A DNA stretch of 5,703 nucleotides. Origin: an uncultured Alphaproteobacteria bacterium (lineage in GTDB: Bacteria > Pseudomonadota > Alphaproteobacteria > Rickettsiales > UBA1997). The stretch covers positions 1-5,703 of the forward strand of contig CAIYMZ010000093.1 of the NCBI GenBank assembly GCA_903927415.1. The letters run 5' to 3'. The notes beneath the pieces are model-generated. The model was not told the origin of the DNA. It saw only the letters and a list, made by a program, of their open reading frames with translations, and did not search any database. Shown in pieces: positions 4,022-5,703 of this stretch (positions within the stretch are counted from its first letter, which is position 1; every line of letters begins with the position of its first letter). The translations under genes and the position numbers were made by a program.

Positions 4022-5269
4022 ATGAGCAATCACATCGAAAACGATTTCGAAAAATCGGCGACAGAAAAATGCAAAATGTTGAAATGGATCAATGATCGCC
4101 TGCCGATTATTTCCACGCTAGAAAACACTTTATTCAAACATCCTTACCCAAAAAATTTGAGCTATTGGTGGAGCTTCGGATCCATTGCTGGCATTGCTTT
4201 GGTGGTGCAAATTTTGAGCGGACTTTTCCTCGCGATGCATTACGTGCCCAACACCAAAATGGCTTTCGACTCAGTCGAGCACATCATGCGCGACGTAAAT
4301 TACGGCTGGCTAATTCGCTACATTCACGCAGTCGGCGCCTCGATGTTTTTTGTCGCGCTCTACGCCCACATCGCTCGCGGGCTTTACTACGGCTCCTACA
4401 AATCACCGCGCGAACTTTTATGGTGGGTCGGAATCGTGATTTTTTTACTCTGCATGGCCACGGCTTTCATGGGTTACGTCTTACCTTGGGGACAAATGAG
4501 TTTCTGGGGCGCGACGGTGATTACGAATTTATTTTCTGCGATTCCGCTTGTCGGCGAGTCAATCGTCTCGTGGCTCTGGGGCGGCTATTCCGTTGACAAT
4601 CCAACGCTGAATCGTTTTTTCGTCATTCACTTTTTGCTGCCATTTTTGATTGTCGGCGCGGTTTTGATTCACTTGGCTTCCCTTCACACTGTAGGCTCCA
4701 ACAATCCTGCCGGCGTCGAAATTAAAACTAAAAAAGACGCGATTCCATTTCATCCTTACTTCACGATCAAAGACATGGTGGGCTTCGCCGCTTTCTTTTT
4801 GGTCTTCGGATATTTTCTTTTTTTCTATCCGAATTCGCTCGGCCATCCCGACAATTACATCCCCGCCAATCCTTTGGTGACGCCGGCGCACATCGTTCCT
4901 GAATGGTATTTTCTGCCATTCTACGCCATTCTGCGTGCAGTGCCTGACAAGCTCGGCGGCGTTTTGATGATGTTCGGCGCCATTGCTTTACTTTTCGCTT
5001 TGCCATTTTTGGATCGCTCACAAACCAAGTCCGGCGCTTATCGCCCGCTTTTCAAAAAAGTTTTTTGGCTTTTCATTTTGAATTTTATTTTCTTGGGCTG
5101 GCTTGGAAAATCTCCTGCAGAAGGCTGGTACGTCTGGGCTTCGCGCTTTGCCACTTTTTATTACTACGCTTATTTTTTGATCATTCTGCCGCAATTGCCG
5201 AAGTTTGAGAAAACTTTACCGCTGCCAGAATCGATTGATGAACATTACCGGAGCAAGCATGGCCATTGA
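4022..5269 (+). CDS. petB: Cytochrome b subunit of the bc1 complex
   Basis: This integral membrane subunit holds haems bL and bH and both quinone sites of the respiratory bc1 complex. The 415 residues contain several hydrophobic helices. The haem ligand pairs are H102/H116 (RYIHAVGAS, YAHIARG) and H203/H217 (VIHFLLP, LIHLASLH), each 14 apart as in bc1 rather than b6f. The Qo motif PEWY is at 293-296, followed by FLPFYAILR. GYVLPWGQMSFWGATVITNL (151-170) is the usual helix C-cd1 region. Both the b6 and subunit IV portions are present in one chain, as in proteobacteria. It follows petA by 2 nt and its last 11 nt overlap the next gene. The usual third gene, petC for cytochrome c1, does not follow directly. 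Confidence 0.98.
   Translation: MSNHIENDFEKSATEKCKMLKWINDRLPIISTLENTLFKHPYPKNLSYWWSFGSIAGIALVVQILSGLFLAMHYVPNTKMAFDSVEHIMRDVNYGWLIRYIHAVGASMFFVALYAHIARGLYYGSYKSPRELLWWVGIVIFLLCMATAFMGYVLPWGQMSFWGATVITNLFSAIPLVGESIVSWLWGGYSVDNPTLNRFFVIHFLLPFLIVGAVLIHLASLHTVGSNNPAGVEIKTKKDAIPFHPYFTIKDMVGFAAFFLVFGYFLFFYPNSLGHPDNYIPANPLVTPAHIVPEWYFLPFYAILRAVPDKLGGVLMMFGAIALLFALPFLDRSQTKSGAYRPLFKKVFWLFILNFIFLGWLGKSPAEGWYVWASRFATFYYYAYFLIILPQLPKFEKTLPLPESIDEHYRSKHGH
5250..5253 (+). promoter_or_regulatory. Shine-Dalgarno that sets the start of the MGMT-family gene
   Basis: GGAG lies 5 nt before the ATG at 5259 and inside the petB coding region. It favours this ATG over the upstream TTG at 5205 in the same frame, which would add 18 residues unlike the family. 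Confidence 0.7.
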
Positions 5270-5558
5270 CTCAATCAAACTTTACGAACTGCTAAAAAAA
5301 ATCCCGAAAGGCAAAGTTACGACTTACAAAGCCTTAGCCGATAAGCTGAGAACCAAAGGCTATCGCGCTGTCGGACAGATTGTCGGCAAAAATCCCAACG
5401 CACCGAAAGTGCCTTGCCACCGCGTGGTGAGAAGCGATGGCGGGCTTGGGGGTTATGCTTTTGGGATTGAGAAAAAGATTAAAATTTTGACGGCGGAAGG
5501 CGTGAAAATTAGCGACGGAAAGGTCGTCGATTTTGAAAAAAAATTTTACGAATTTTAA
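5259..5558 (+). CDS. Small MGMT-family protein (O6-alkylguanine-DNA alkyltransferase-like)
   Basis: The 99 residues correspond to the C-terminal DNA-binding and active-site domain of O6-alkylguanine-DNA alkyltransferases, without the N-terminal domain of Ada or Ogt. IPKGKVTTYKALA (15-27) opens the helix-turn-helix region. GYRAVGQ (34-40) carries the likely arginine finger R36, and KNPN (44-47) the asparagine hinge. VPCHRVV (51-57) keeps the acceptor cysteine C53, and GGLGGYAFGIEKK (61-73) closes the pocket. Because Cys is kept where alkyltransferase-like proteins have Trp or another residue, repair by alkyl transfer is possible, but many short members are poorly tested. The start at 5259 has GGAG 5 nt upstream and overlaps petB by 11 nt, so translation is likely coupled. 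The role may be alkyl-damage repair or flagging, unrelated to respiration. Confidence 0.9.
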   Translation: MAIDSIKLYELLKKIPKGKVTTYKALADKLRTKGYRAVGQIVGKNPNAPKVPCHRVVRSDGGLGGYAFGIEKKIKILTAEGVKISDGKVVDFEKKFYEF

Positions 5559-5564
5559 TAATGG

Positions 5565-5703
5565 ACCCCGCAACAAGTGCGGGGTGACACCCTAAATGCA
5601 ACAAGTGCGGGGTGACACCCTAAATGCAACAAGTGCGGGGTGACACCCTAAATGCAACAAGTGCGGGGTGACACACTAAATGCAACAAGTGCGGGGTGAC
5701 AAA
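5565..5703. repeat. 28-bp tandem repeat array (about five copies) with a founder hairpin
   Basis: Units start at 5570, 5598, 5626, 5654 and 5682 and read GCAACAAGTGCGGGGTGACA followed by CCCTAAAT. The first three are identical, the fourth has one change (ACACACT), and the fifth departs after 5701 where the window ends. The first unit is preceded by ACCCC, so ACCCCGCA (5565-5572) pairs with TGCGGGGT (5578-5585) as an 8-bp hairpin; later units have lost that 5' arm. The period is not a multiple of three and frames close quickly, so it is non-coding. No T-run makes it an ordinary terminator. Confidence 0.9.

Noticed and set aside
3551..4891. Long antisense and alternative-frame ORFs across petA and petB
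   Set aside because: They overlap strongly conserved genes and have compositions expected of shadow frames.
5205..5258. Upstream TTG start for the MGMT-family gene
   Set aside because: It would add 18 residues encoded inside petB that do not fit the family, while the ATG at 5259 has GGAG at good spacing.
5597..5645. Small ORF starting at the ATG within the tandem repeats
   Set aside because: The frame shifts with each 28-bp unit and meets TGA after about 15 codons. There is no ribosome binding site, and the sequence is repeat-derived.
5570..5703. CRISPR array
   Set aside because: Units of 28 bp follow one another with no variable spacers, so it is a plain tandem repeat. No cas gene is present.

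Overview
The window reads as part of an alphaproteobacterial chromosome of moderate to low GC using the standard bacterial code (TGA is a stop and Trp is TGG). The best lineage evidence is the bc1-type Rieske protein and cytochrome b (Tat-exported Rieske protein, PEWY motif, paired haem histidines 14 residues apart), the class II tRNA-Tyr with encoded CCA, and many small hairpin repeats between genes, a style common in Rickettsiales/Holosporales-like and uncultured alphaproteobacteria. The genus cannot be fixed from the sequence alone.

Layout. Bases 1-510 hold two minus-strand tRNA genes, tRNA-Tyr(GTA) and tRNA-Gly(TCC). tRNA-Tyr is followed downstream (towards base 1) by a tandem array of about 85 bp whose units each carry the 3' end of the tRNA. 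Between the tRNAs lies an element of about 90 bp built from two hairpins. Bases 511-688 are gene-free and contain a dispersed-repeat relic, a strong hairpin terminator and an 18-nt exact copy of the 5' end of tRNA-Gly. Bases 689-3283 are a tight minus-strand operon read dut, ORF6N-domain gene, AlbA_2/Schlafen-like gene, moeB/thiF-like gene, with a gap of 18 nt and then overlaps of 4 and 14 nt. Bases 3284-3482 are a divergent intergenic region with two 32-bp repeats and an unusual 12-bp duplication touching the petA start. Bases 3483-5558 are a plus-strand operon: petA (Rieske), petB (cytochrome b) and a small MGMT-family gene overlapping petB by 11 nt. Bases 5559-5703 are a 28-bp tandem repeat array running to the window edge.

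How the parts work together. petA and petB encode two of the three catalytic subunits of the respiratory cytochrome bc1 complex; cytochrome c1 (petC), normally next, is not seen here. Dut and the MGMT-family protein are DNA-hygiene functions. The MoeB/ThiF-like E1 enzyme probably adenylates a sulfur-carrier protein. The ORF6N and AlbA_2 genes are accessory in type and sit, translationally coupled, between two housekeeping genes. This pair and the tRNA-derived tandem array are the most interesting signals in the window; neither can be shown to be a new system from sequence alone.
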